Source of the DNA: Suipraeoptans intestinalis
Lineage (GTDB): Bacteria > Bacillota > Clostridia > Lachnospirales > Lachnospiraceae
DNA: 64,000 nucleotides
Reading direction: 5' to 3'
Assembly: GCF_009696485.1 (NCBI RefSeq)
Contig: NZ_VULY01000018.1
Location: 2,093,906-2,157,905 of the forward strand
This document shows, piece by piece, positions 1-8,386 of the stretch. Made by a program: the position numbers and the translations under genes. Positions within the stretch are counted from its first letter, which is position 1; every line of letters begins with the position of its first letter. The notes beneath the pieces are model-generated. The model did not search any database. It was not told where the DNA came from and saw nothing but the letters and a program-made list of their open reading frames with translations.

Positions 1-24
1 AAGGTCAGTACGATAGTCTATCAT
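1..24 (-). CDS. 5' end of a leftward gene, product unknown (partial)
   Basis: An ATG read leftward at 24-22 is preceded six bases upstream by AGGGGG (complement of 31-36) and by a well-formed promoter at 56-84, so a gene probably starts here and leaves the window after eight codons (MIDYRTDL). That is too little to identify it. It diverges from the betaine reductase operon, so a regulator or another enzyme of that pathway is possible, but this is inference from position only. Confidence 0.45.
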
Positions 25-55
25 GGAAATCCCCCTGTTTGTTTTATCCTTAGGT

Positions 56-84
56 AGTATACAGGAATAGAAACCAATGTTCAA
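56..84 (-). promoter_or_regulatory. sigma-A promoter for the leftward partial gene
   Basis: On the minus strand a -35 TTGAAC (complement of 79-84) and a -10 TATACT (complement of 56-61) are separated by exactly 17 bases, about 30 bases before the leftward ATG at 24. Confidence 0.6.
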
Positions 85-152
85 GAAAAAACGGCTCTGG
101 CCGGTGCCGGAGGCAGGCAGGAAGAAACCGGACAGTATCCAAGGCAGAGCCG
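85..152 (-). terminator. possible minus-strand terminator or attenuator hairpin
   Basis: Read leftward, CGGCTCTG (152-145) pairs with CAGAGCCG (99-92) and is followed by a run of six or seven T (91-85). The 45-base loop can itself fold through CCGG segments. There is no gene to its right on the minus strand to terminate, so it may stop antisense transcription or be part of a leader. The loop is long for a classical terminator, hence low confidence. Confidence 0.3.
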
Positions 153-200
153 GACGGCACAGATATCGAAAAGATCAATAAAGGATATTTGAAATATCTA

Positions 201-229
201 TTGACGATAATCGCGATTGATGGTAGTAT
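201..229 (+). promoter_or_regulatory. promoter of the betaine reductase operon
   Basis: TTGACG (201-206), a 17-base spacer and TAGTAT (224-229) form a good sigma-A promoter. The spacer contains one copy of the AATCGCGATT palindrome and a second copy lies just after the expected transcription start, so the promoter is probably repressed by a dimeric regulator. Confidence 0.65.
209..218. promoter_or_regulatory. palindromic operator copy 1 (AATCGCGATT)
   Basis: A 10-base perfect palindrome lying between the -35 and -10 boxes of the operon promoter. The same ten bases recur at 250-259 with centres 41 bases apart, about four helical turns. The binding protein is not in the window. Confidence 0.5.
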
Positions 230-246
230 GGCTGTATAAATTTATG

Positions 247-262
247 ATTAATCGCGATTAAT
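247..262. promoter_or_regulatory. palindromic operator copy 2 (ATTAATCGCGATTAAT)
   Basis: A 16-base perfect palindrome downstream of the promoter, sharing its central ten bases with the copy at 209-218. Position and symmetry suggest a repressor roadblock working with the upstream copy. Confidence 0.5.
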
Positions 263-308
263 AAAGGGAAACATTGTAGTAATTGCACAAAGAGAAGGAG
301 GAATAAAC

Positions 309-1634
309 ATGAGATTGGAGATAGGAAACTTCTATGTGAAGGATATCCGGTTTGGCAAGGAACTGTCTTATCAGGCAGGGATCCTTACGATCCAGAAGGA
401 AGAAGCCCTGAAATTTGTAAGGGAAGACGAGAGGATCACAGAAGCGGAGCTGTATATTGCAAAGCCGGGCGACAAGATCCGTATGTGTCCGGTAAAGGAA
501 GCTATTGAACCACGGGTTCGTCCCGACGGCAGAAGCGTGTTTCCCGGCTACACAGGAGATCTGACCCGTGCGGGAGAGGGTGTGACTCATGCGCTGAAAA
601 ACTGCAGCGTGCTGGTGGTAGGAAGACATTGGGGCGGATTTCAGGACGGATTGATCGACATGAGCGGAGAAGGACAGAAGTACACACACTTCGGAGAACT
701 CCAAAATCTTGTGCTGGTTGCCGATACCAACGAAGTGTTTGAGCAGAGAGAGCAGCAAAAGAAGAACGATGCATTAAGAAGAGCCGGCCACAGACTGGCG
801 GAGTATGTGGCACAGTGCATCAAAGAGCTGCAGCCGGAAGAAACAGAAGTGTTTGAGCTGGAGCCCATGATCCGAAGAGCGAACGAGACAGAGAAGCTGC
901 CTTCCGTTGTCTATGTTATGCAGCCGCAGTCCCAGATGGAAGAGCTGGGATACAACGACCTGGCATACGGTTGGGACATGAACCGGATGCTTCCCACCGT
1001 CATGCATCCAAACGAAGTGCTGGACGGAGCCATGGTTTCAGGAAGCTTCATGCCGGTTTCCTCCAAATGGTCTACCTATGATTTTCAGAATTGTCCAAAC
1101 ATCAAAGCATTGTACCGGGAACATGGAAAAACGATCAATTTTCTGGGAGTGATCATGTCCAATCTCAATGTGGCCCTGGAACAGAAGGAAAGGGCGGCGC
1201 TTTATGTGGCTCAGATCGCCAATACCCTGGGAGCCGATGCGGCAGTGGTAGCAGAAGAAGGCTATGGAAACCCGGATGCGGATTTTGTGGGCTGCATCGT
1301 GGCGCTGGAAGATGCGGGCGTGAAGACGGTAGGGATCTCCAATGAGTGTACAGGACGGGACGGGCAGTCACAGCCCCTGGTAACTCTGGACGAGAAGTGT
1401 GATGCTATCGTATCCTGCGGAAATGTATCGGAACTGATAGAGCTTCCGCCGATGGAAACGGTGTTGGGAGAACTGGAAGCTTTGGCAAGAGACGGACTGT
1501 CGGGAGGCTGGGCAGCGGATGAAAAGCTGGGACCCTCCGTGCGAGAAGATGGTTCCATTATCATGGAGAACAACGCGATGTTCTGCGGCGATCAGGTTTG
1601 CGGATGGTCACCGAAGACAATGAAAGAATTTTAA
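309..1634 (+). CDS. glycine/sarcosine/betaine reductase component B, alpha/beta proprotein (GrdE/GrdG/GrdI family)
   Basis: The 441-residue product belongs to the component B proproteins that self-cleave at an Asn-Cys bond to form a pyruvoyl group, the carbonyl that forms a Schiff base with the amine substrate. The candidate site is Asn261-Cys262 in the motif FQNCPNIK (Cys codon at 1092-1094). The start has a strong AAGGAGG site and length matches the family. It is followed 14 bases later by the selenocysteine subunit and then by a BCCT transporter, which favours betaine (GrdI) over glycine (GrdE) as substrate, although sequence alone does not separate GrdE, GrdG and GrdI here. Components A and C are not in the window. 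Confidence 0.85.
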   Translation: MRLEIGNFYVKDIRFGKELSYQAGILTIQKEEALKFVREDERITEAELYIAKPGDKIRMCPVKEAIEPRVRPDGRSVFPGYTGDLTRAGEGVTHALKNCSVLVVGRHWGGFQDGLIDMSGEGQKYTHFGELQNLVLVADTNEVFEQREQQKKNDALRRAGHRLAEYVAQCIKELQPEETEVFELEPMIRRANETEKLPSVVYVMQPQSQMEELGYNDLAYGWDMNRMLPTVMHPNEVLDGAMVSGSFMPVSSKWSTYDFQNCPNIKALYREHGKTINFLGVIMSNLNVALEQKERAALYVAQIANTLGADAAVVAEEGYGNPDADFVGCIVALEDAGVKTVGISNECTGRDGQSQPLVTLDEKCDAIVSCGNVSELIELPPMETVLGELEALARDGLSGGWAADEKLGPSVREDGSIIMENNAMFCGDQVCGWSPKTMKEF

Positions 1635-1648
1635 GGAGGAAATTTGCG

Positions 1649-2953
1649 ATGAAAAAGGCGATTTTGTATGTAAATCAGTTTTTTGGCCAGGTCGGAGGAG
1701 AGGACAAAGCAGATTTTGCACCGGAGATTCGAGAAGGAAAAGTAGGACCGGCTTTGGAATTTTCAAAAACATTGGAAGCGGAGATCACCCATACCATCAT
1801 TTGCGGAGACAATTATATGGGATCGCACACAGAGGAAGCGGTAGATCAGATCCTGGATATGCTGGCAGACAAGTCTTTCGATCTGTTTCTTGCAGGACCG
1901 GCATTTCAGGCGGGAAGATATGGAGTTGCCTGCGGAACCATATGCAAGGCAGTGAAAGGAAGATATCAGGTACCTGTCATAACCTCCATCAATGAGGAGA
2001 ATCCCGGCGCAGAGATGTTTAAAAAGGACATGTATGTGCTGCGGGGAGGCAATATTGCATCCAGGATGCGGGCAGATGTCAAGGCAATGGTGAATCTGGC
2101 AAATAAAATACTCAGAGGAGAGGAAGTCGACAGCGCAGAGGAAGAAGGATATTTTGCCAGAGGAATACGCCGTCAGGTTTGGCGGGCGGACCAAAAACCG
2201 GCATCAGAAAGAATGATCGATATGCTGCTGAAAAAATTAAACGGAGAGCCCTTTGAAACGGAGCTTCCCATGCCGAAGCTGGACAGAGTGCCCATTGCGC
2301 CGGCAGTCAAAGATCTGAAACAAGCGAGAATCGCGCTGGTTACCACGGGAGGAATCGTTCCGGTGGACAATCCCGACCGTATTCAGTCCGCTTCCGCAAC
2401 CCGCTGGGGACGGTACGATATCTCCGGAGACGTGGTGCTGAAAGGGGGAGAATATAAGACGATCCACGCAGGGTTCGATCCGGCAGCGGCAGACGCCCAG
2501 CCCAACGTGATCACGCCGGTGGACGCATTAAAGACGCTGGAAAAGGAAGGCGTATTTGGCAGCCTTCATCCTTATTTCTACTCTACCGTAGGAACGGGGA
2601 CCACGCAGGCGGAGGCAGAGAGGATGGCAGCGGAAATGATCCCTTATTTCCAGGAAGATCATGTAGATGCCGTTATTATGGTCTCCACATGAGGAACCTG
2701 TACACGTTGCGGTGCAACGATGGTAAAAGTAATCGAAAAAGCAGGATTCCCTATTGTGCAGATGTGTAATCTGATTCCGGTGGCAAAAACGGTGGGCGCC
2801 AACAGGATCGTTCCTACGATCTCTATTCCGTATCCGCTGGGAGATCCGGCGACGACCCAGGAGGATCAGTGGAAATTGAGGTATCACAGAACAAAGGTGG
2901 CGCTGGAAGCTCTTGCTACAGACATTGAGGAGCAGACGGTATTTAAGGTATAG
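1649..2953 (+). CDS. betaine/glycine reductase component B gamma subunit, selenoprotein (GrdB/GrdF/GrdH family)
   Basis: Two reading-frame segments (to 2692 and from 2693) are one gene: the TGA at 2690-2692 is in frame and lies in the family's catalytic motif VSTUGTCTRCGAT. Read as selenocysteine (residue 348) it gives a 434-residue protein of normal length ending at a TAG. The selenol takes part in the reductive cleavage that passes the carboxymethyl group to component A. The ATG at 1649 is chosen because TTAAGGAGGA precedes it and the start codon falls just after the upstream stop. A compact hairpin 12 bases after the TGA is the expected position of a bacterial SECIS. Annotation that treats TGA as stop will truncate this gene. 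Confidence 0.9.
2693..2723 (+). promoter_or_regulatory. bacterial SECIS-like hairpin for selenocysteine insertion
   Basis: CGTTGC (2705-2710), a GGT loop and GCAACG (2714-2719) form a perfect six-base-pair hairpin beginning 12 bases after the in-frame TGA, in coding sequence, where SelB-binding SECIS elements are found in bacteria. Loop identity and distance fit; function is inferred. Confidence 0.6.
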
Positions 2954-2965
2954 AGGGGGATTGGC

Positions 2966-4459
2966 ATGAGAGATAAAAAGACAGGGAATGTTGTGTTTTA
3001 TGTATCACTGGTGCTGATCGCGGTGATCGCCGTCTGGTCTGTGGCATTTAACAAAAGCTTTACCGTAGTATCCAATGCCGTCTTCACTTTTCTTACAACA
3101 AAATTTGGCTGGCTGTATCTTCTGGCGATGGCGGTGTTTTTCCTGTTTGTCCTGTATGTTGCTTTTGGGAAGTATGGAAAGATCCGTCTGGGCGGAGACG
3201 ATTCCAGGCCGGAATACAGCAATCTGACATGGTTTGGTCTTTTGTTTGGATGCGGAATGGGCGTGGGACTGGTGTTCTGGGGAGTGGCAGAGCCGCTTAC
3301 CCACTACCTGAATCCGGCAGGAGGAAAGGGGGCAACTCCGGAAGCTGCGGACTTTGCCATGAAATCCTTCTTTATGCACTGGGGGATCCTTCCCTGGGCA
3401 AACTATGCGGTGATCGGACTGGCGTTGGCCTATTTTATGTTCCGCAAGAAGAAAAAAGGACTGGTAAGTGGGATTCTGGAACCTCTCATCGGAGAAAAGA
3501 GAGCGGAAGGATGGCTGGGAAAGACGGTAGACATTCTTGCGGTATTTGCAACGGTAGCAGGTGTGGTGACTTCTCTGGGGCTTGGAACCCTGCAGATCAA
3601 TGCAGGATTTCAGCACCTGTTTGGAATCCCGTCCACCTTGGCTGTGCAGATCATCATCATTGTGGTGGTATCGGTGCTCTACATCGGGTCGGCGGTTTCC
3701 GGGATCGAAAAAGGAATCAAAGTGATTTCCGATACCAATCTTTATGTGGCGATCGGACTGATGGCAGTGTGCTTTATCGTAGGCCCCAAAATAGAAATCC
3801 TGAACAGCTTTGTAAACGGGCTGGGACAGTATGTGGGGAATTTCATTCCGGATGCCCTTCGGATCGACGCCTATGGAGACAATGGCTGGATCGGAAGCTG
3901 GCGGGTGTTTTACTGGGCATGGTTTATTGCATGGGCGCCCTTTGTAGGGGTATTTATTGCCAGAATCTCCAAAGGAAGGACCATCAGAGAATTTGTGATG
4001 GGCGTCGTACTGGTGCCGGCGCTGGCCTCCTGTATCTGGGGAGCCGTGTTTGGAAGTCTGGGGATCAACCTGGGAGAAAAAGGGATCCTGGCTGTAGAGC
4101 AGCTTAAAAAGATCGCGGCAGCACCGGAGGTGGGACTCTTTGTAGTCCTGAAGGAATATCCGCTGGGATTTCTGCTGTCCATTGTAGCGATCATATCCCT
4201 TTGCGCGTTTTTTATCACCTCAGCCAATTCAGGAGTCTATGTGCTGTCTATGCTGACGACGGAGGGCGATATCAACCCGCCCAACAATAAGAAGATCCTC
4301 TGGGGGATCATCCAGTCTGTTATGGCGGTAGGACTTTTGATGGCAGGCGGCTTAAAGCCTTTGCAGACCATCTCCCTGGCGGCGGCATTTCCTTTTATAT
4401 TTATTATGTTTGCCGCATGTGCATCTTTTATCAAGGCGATTGGAAAAGAGAAGCTATAA
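2966..4459 (+). CDS. BCCT family transporter (betaine/carnitine/choline)
   Basis: A 497-residue membrane protein with about twelve hydrophobic segments. It contains the BCCT hallmark GCGMGVGLVFWGVAEP near residue 92-107 and the later WAWFIAWAPFVGVFIARIS segment. These secondary carriers move quaternary amines such as glycine betaine, choline or carnitine with sodium or protons, or by exchange. It starts 13 bases after the component B selenoprotein behind GAGGGGG, so it is in the same operon and probably brings in the betaine that the reductase consumes. Substrate is inferred from this pairing. Confidence 0.88.
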   Translation: MRDKKTGNVVFYVSLVLIAVIAVWSVAFNKSFTVVSNAVFTFLTTKFGWLYLLAMAVFFLFVLYVAFGKYGKIRLGGDDSRPEYSNLTWFGLLFGCGMGVGLVFWGVAEPLTHYLNPAGGKGATPEAADFAMKSFFMHWGILPWANYAVIGLALAYFMFRKKKKGLVSGILEPLIGEKRAEGWLGKTVDILAVFATVAGVVTSLGLGTLQINAGFQHLFGIPSTLAVQIIIIVVVSVLYIGSAVSGIEKGIKVISDTNLYVAIGLMAVCFIVGPKIEILNSFVNGLGQYVGNFIPDALRIDAYGDNGWIGSWRVFYWAWFIAWAPFVGVFIARISKGRTIREFVMGVVLVPALASCIWGAVFGSLGINLGEKGILAVEQLKKIAAAPEVGLFVVLKEYPLGFLLSIVAIISLCAFFITSANSGVYVLSMLTTEGDINPPNNKKILWGIIQSVMAVGLLMAGGLKPLQTISLAAAFPFIFIMFAACASFIKAIGKEKL

Positions 4460-4560
4460 CGCGAAAGAAAAAAATCAAACAGCGAGAAAAATAACGAAAC
4501 GGTCCGGCGCCAAGACGGCAGTAGCCTGATCGGAAGAGATCGATTCTATGAAATGTGTAG

Positions 4561-4609
4561 ACAGAGCCTCCAAAAGGAAAGGGATGTTCCCGCCTTTTGG
4601 AGGCTCTGT
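4561..4609. other. long hairpin between convergent genes
   Basis: ACAGAGCCTCCAAAAGG (4561-4577) pairs perfectly over 17 bases with 4593-4609, and the 15-base loop holds an inner GGGA-TGT-TCCC stem. It lies between the BCCT gene and the convergent DUF1846 gene, where a bidirectional terminator is expected, but neither strand has a T run next to the stem. Function is uncertain. Confidence 0.5.
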
Positions 4610-4646
4610 CGTGTGATGTCCTGTCATCCGGACTTTTCTGTTCGCT

Positions 4647-6134
4647 TTAGTTTTTTGCAGGATACAGGGATTTTCTTTCCTGAACCGCTTCAAAGGTTGC
4701 CTGAATCCCCAGTTTCCTAAACTGCTTCATGTCCACAGACCCCACCATCACAGATGTGTGTGCCTGGCAGCCTTTCAGTTTAGGTAGCTGCTGCAGGGCA
4801 AGGCTGGCGTTGGGATCGGTAGCGGCGCTGACAGAAAGTGCGATCAACACTTCGTCTGTGTGGAGCCGGGGATTTTTACTGCCCAAATACCGGGTCTTCA
4901 GAGCCTGGATGGGTTCGATGGCGGAAGGGGAGATCACATGTACCTCGTGATCGATCCCGGCAAGTTCTTTCAGGGCATTGAGCAGAAGAGAAGCACATGC
5001 GCCAAGAAGCTTGCTGGTCTTTCCTGTAACCATCCGTCCGTCGTCCAGAAGCAGGGCGGCGGCGGGAGCGTTCGTTTCAGCCTCCCGGGAAAGAGCAGCG
5101 TCCACCACGCTGCGGTTGTGGATGGTGATACCGGCCTGATTCATCAGCATTTCTACTTTGAAAACCTCTGAATCCGGGCATTCCCCAAACAGTTGTCGGC
5201 GGAGAGAATCGTAGTAACGGCGAATGATCTCCTGGCAGGAAGCTTCCTTGCAGGCCTCGTCGTCACAGATACAGTTCCCGGCCATGTTGACACCCATGTC
5301 CGTGGGAGACTTGTAAGGACTTTCTCCGTAAATACGCTGGAACATGGCGTTGAGTACCGGAAAGATCTCCACATCCCGGTTGTAGTTGACCGTGGTTTTT
5401 CCGTAAGCCTCCAGGTGGAAGGGGTCTATCATATTAATGTCATTTAAGTCTGCCGTAGCGGCCTCATAGGCCAGATTGACCGGATGCTTCAGCGGAATGT
5501 TCCAGATCGGGAAGGTTTCAAATTTGGCATAGCCTGCACAAACGCCTCTTTGGTGCTCATGATACAGCTGAGACAAGCAGACTGCCATTTTTCCGCTGCC
5601 GGGACCGGGAGCAGTTACCACCACCAAAGGCTTTGAGGTACGGATGTAATCGTTTTTTCCATAGCCGTCTTCGCTTACAATGGAAGGAACGTTGGTGGGA
5701 TAACCAGGGATCAGATAGTGGCGGTAGACAGGGATACCAAGCTTCTCCAGACGGATCTGGAACAGACGGGCGCTCTCCTGGCCGCTGTATTTGGTGATGA
5801 CCACGCTGCTGGTAAACAGCCCCTGCTCCTGAAAGGCAGAGCGGAGCCGCAGCACATCCATATCATAGGTAATGCCAAGATCTCCCCGCATTTTATTTTT
5901 GTCAATATCTTCCGCACTGATCACAATGATGATCTCAGCCTGCTCGGACAGTTGTTTCAGCATACGGAGCTTGCTGTCCGGCTGAAAGCCGGGAAGGACA
6001 CGGGAGGCGTGAAAGTCATCAAACAGTTTCCCGCCGAATTCCAAATACAGCTTGTTGTCAAACTGGTCGATCCTCTCCCGAATGTGCTGGGATTGCATCT
6101 GCAGATATTTGTCATTATCAAAACCGATTTTCAT
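4647..6134 (-). CDS. DUF1846 family protein
   Basis: A 495-residue protein starting MKIGFDNDKYLQMQSQHI with the family feature VISAEDIDKNKMRGDLGITYDMDVLR and a later GPGSGKMAVCLSQLYHEH segment that looks like a nucleotide-binding loop. DUF1846 proteins are widespread in Firmicutes and have no established reaction. The ATG at 6134 is preferred to an upstream in-frame start at 6185 because GAAGG lies seven bases before it and the homologous N-terminus begins there. It diverges from ftsH and converges with the BCCT gene; it appears to be a single-gene unit with its own promoter. Confidence 0.85.
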   Translation of the reverse strand: MKIGFDNDKYLQMQSQHIRERIDQFDNKLYLEFGGKLFDDFHASRVLPGFQPDSKLRMLKQLSEQAEIIIVISAEDIDKNKMRGDLGITYDMDVLRLRSAFQEQGLFTSSVVITKYSGQESARLFQIRLEKLGIPVYRHYLIPGYPTNVPSIVSEDGYGKNDYIRTSKPLVVVTAPGPGSGKMAVCLSQLYHEHQRGVCAGYAKFETFPIWNIPLKHPVNLAYEAATADLNDINMIDPFHLEAYGKTTVNYNRDVEIFPVLNAMFQRIYGESPYKSPTDMGVNMAGNCICDDEACKEASCQEIIRRYYDSLRRQLFGECPDSEVFKVEMLMNQAGITIHNRSVVDAALSREAETNAPAAALLLDDGRMVTGKTSKLLGACASLLLNALKELAGIDHEVHVISPSAIEPIQALKTRYLGSKNPRLHTDEVLIALSVSAATDPNASLALQQLPKLKGCQAHTSVMVGSVDMKQFRKLGIQATFEAVQERKSLYPAKN

Positions 6135-6196
6135 AGTAGAGCCTTCTTTCTCAAAAATTTCATATCGTCTCCCCAAGGAAGACATATGCCTTTGCC

Positions 6197-6226
6197 ATTA
6201 TACTATACGGGCGGGAGAGTTTACAA
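6197..6226 (-). promoter_or_regulatory. possible promoter of the DUF1846 gene
   Basis: Minus-strand TTGTAA (complement of 6221-6226) and TATAAT (complement of 6197-6202) are 18 bases apart, about 60 bases upstream of the start at 6134. Confidence 0.45.
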
Positions 6227-6245
6227 TTCTTTTATAATGTTTTTA

Positions 6246-6274
6246 TTGATTTCCCCAGATGTCGTTCGTATAAT
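6246..6274 (+). promoter_or_regulatory. sigma-A promoter of ftsH-uvrC
   Basis: TTGATT (6246-6251), 17 bases, TATAAT (6269-6274). The expected start near 6281 leaves a short leader that contains the AGGAGG site for the ATG at 6298. Confidence 0.65.
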
Positions 6275-6297
6275 GAGTTTTGTATAGGAGGATAGGC

Positions 6298-8385
6298 ATG
6301 GAAAACAACGGAAGCAATAAAAACGGAAGTAATCGCAACAAAATGGGGATACCCTTTATCATATTTGTGACGCTGATCACGGCGCTTCTGGTGATGGCTC
6401 TGAGTAAGCTGCAGAACCAGGGAGGACAGAAGGAGATTTCTTACAATCAGTTCCTGGATATGGTGGAAGAAAAGCAGGTGGAAAAGGTTCAGATCCAGGC
6501 GGACAAGATCGTGATCACAGCCAAAAAGCAGGCGGGAGATCCGGAGGCAAAAAAATATTATACGGGAGTGGTGAAAGATGATACCCTTTCAGAACGCCTG
6601 TATAAGGCCGGCATCAAGTATGAACAGAAGATACCGGATACCACATCCAGTGTGATCATACAGACACTATTTTCTTTCGTTCCGCTTTTGCTGCTGCTTC
6701 TTATGCTGGGCTGGATGACCAGAAAGCTGGCAAAGGGCGGAGGCATGATGGGAATCGGAAAGAGCAATGCCAAGATGTATGTGGAGAAACAGACGGGAGT
6801 GTCCTTTAAAGATGTAGCGGGACAGGATGAGGCCAAGGAGTCTCTTCAGGAAGTGGTGGATTTTCTGCACAACCCAAGCAAATATACCAGCGTAGGAGCC
6901 AAGCTGCCAAAAGGGGCGCTGCTGGTAGGCCCTCCGGGAACCGGAAAGACGCTTTTGGCAAAGGCTGTGGCGGGAGAGGCCAATGTTCCCTTCTTTTCTT
7001 TGAGCGGTTCGGCCTTTGTGGAAATGTATGTAGGCGTGGGCGCTTCCAGGGTAAGGGATCTGTTTAAAGAAGCACAGCAGACGGCGCCCTGTATCATCTT
7101 TATCGACGAGATAGATGCGGTAGGAAAAAGCAGGGACAACCAGTTTGGAAGCAACGATGAAAGAGAACAGACACTGAATCAGCTTCTGGCGGAGATGGAC
7201 GGCTTTGAGAGCAATAAAGGACTGGTGCTTCTGGCGGCCACCAACCGTCCGGAGATCCTGGATCCGGCGCTTTTGCGTCCGGGAAGATTTGACCGCAGGA
7301 TCATTGTGGAAAAGCCGGACCTGAAGGGGCGTGTGGAAGTTCTGAAGGTACACGCCACCGATGTGAGGATGGACGAAACGGTAGATCTGGAGGCGATTGC
7401 GCTGGCAACTTCGGGGGCGGTGGGATCTGACCTTGCCAATATGATCAACGAAGCGGCCATCAATGCAGTGAAAAACGGAAGGAACGCCGTTTCACAAAAA
7501 GATCTGTTTGAAGCGGTGGAAGTCGTTCTGGTGGGCAAAGAAAAGAAAGACCGTATCATGAGCCAGGAAGAACGGCGGATCGTATCCTATCATGAGGTAG
7601 GGCATGCACTGGTAAGCGCTCTCCAGAAGGATGCAGAACCGGTGCAGAAGATCACCATCGTTCCAAGGACCATGGGAGCGCTGGGGTATGTGATGCAGAC
7701 GCCGGAGGAAGAGAAGTTCCTCAATACGAAAAAAGAGCTGCAGGCAATGCTGGTGGGAGCGCTGGCAGGACGTGCGGCGGAAGAACTGATCTTTGATACG
7801 GTTACGACGGGAGCGTCCAACGACATTGAAAGAGCTACGGCGATTGCAAGAGCCATGATCACGCAATATGGTATGAGTGAAAAATTTGGACTGATCGGTC
7901 TGGAATCCATTCAGAACCGCTATCTGGACGGAAGGGCGGTACGTAACTGCGCGGAAGCCACAGCGGCAGAGATCGACAAGGAGATCATGGAGACGCTGCG
8001 TCAGGCCTATGAGGAGGCAAAGGCGCTCCTTGCAGAACACAGAGAGACGCTGGACCGGATCGCAGCCTTTTTGATCGAGAAGGAAACCATCACAGGAAAA
8101 GAGTTTATGGAGATTTTTCACCAGATCGAAGGAGACAAAGCAGAAGGAGAACCGGGAGAAAAGGAAGCAAGCGGAGATGCCCGCATCGTGATCAACCCGG
8201 TGTCAGAAGCTATCTTGAAGGAGGCTGCTGCCTCCCAGGAAACCGTCACCTCTCAGGAAGACACCGTTTCTCAGGAAGCTGCTGCCTCTCAGGAGCCCGT
8301 CATCTCCCAGGAAACTGTCGCTTCTCAGGAAGTTATTATCTCCCGGGAAGCGGAAGGAACCACAGAAGAACAGACAGGAAAATAG
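6298..8385 (+). CDS. ftsH: ATP-dependent zinc metalloprotease FtsH
   Basis: A 695-residue membrane-anchored AAA+ protease that extracts and degrades membrane and unstable cytosolic proteins. There are two N-terminal membrane segments (about 17-36 and 120-143), Walker A GPPGTGKT near residue 211, Walker [12 protein letters not shown], an arginine-finger region [10 protein letters not shown], and the zinc site HEVGH at 432-436, where Val replaces the usual Ala. AGGAGG precedes the ATG. The last 80 residues are an unusual acidic, low-complexity tail with about nine SQE-type repeats, absent from most FtsH proteins of about 610-650 residues. uvrC follows one base after the stop. Confidence 0.97.
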   Translation: MENNGSNKNGSNRNKMGIPFIIFVTLITALLVMALSKLQNQGGQKEISYNQFLDMVEEKQVEKVQIQADKIVITAKKQAGDPEAKKYYTGVVKDDTLSERLYKAGIKYEQKIPDTTSSVIIQTLFSFVPLLLLLLMLGWMTRKLAKGGGMMGIGKSNAKMYVEKQTGVSFKDVAGQDEAKESLQEVVDFLHNPSKYTSVGAKLPKGALLVGPPGTGKTLLAKAVAGEANVPFFSLSGSAFVEMYVGVGASRVRDLFKEAQQTAPCIIFIDEIDAVGKSRDNQFGSNDEREQTLNQLLAEMDGFESNKGLVLLAATNRPEILDPALLRPGRFDRRIIVEKPDLKGRVEVLKVHATDVRMDETVDLEAIALATSGAVGSDLANMINEAAINAVKNGRNAVSQKDLFEAVEVVLVGKEKKDRIMSQEERRIVSYHEVGHALVSALQKDAEPVQKITIVPRTMGALGYVMQTPEEEKFLNTKKELQAMLVGALAGRAAEELIFDTVTTGASNDIERATAIARAMITQYGMSEKFGLIGLESIQNRYLDGRAVRNCAEATAAEIDKEIMETLRQAYEEAKALLAEHRETLDRIAAFLIEKETITGKEFMEIFHQIEGDKAEGEPGEKEASGDARIVINPVSEAILKEAAASQETVTSQEDTVSQEAAASQEPVISQETVASQEVIISREAEGTTEEQTGK

Positions 8386-8386
8386 T

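Noticed and set aside
8200..8370. CRISPR-like or tandem DNA repeat
   Set aside because: The periodic pattern is the coding sequence of the FtsH SQE tail, with imperfect repeats and no spacers; no CRISPR array is present in the window.
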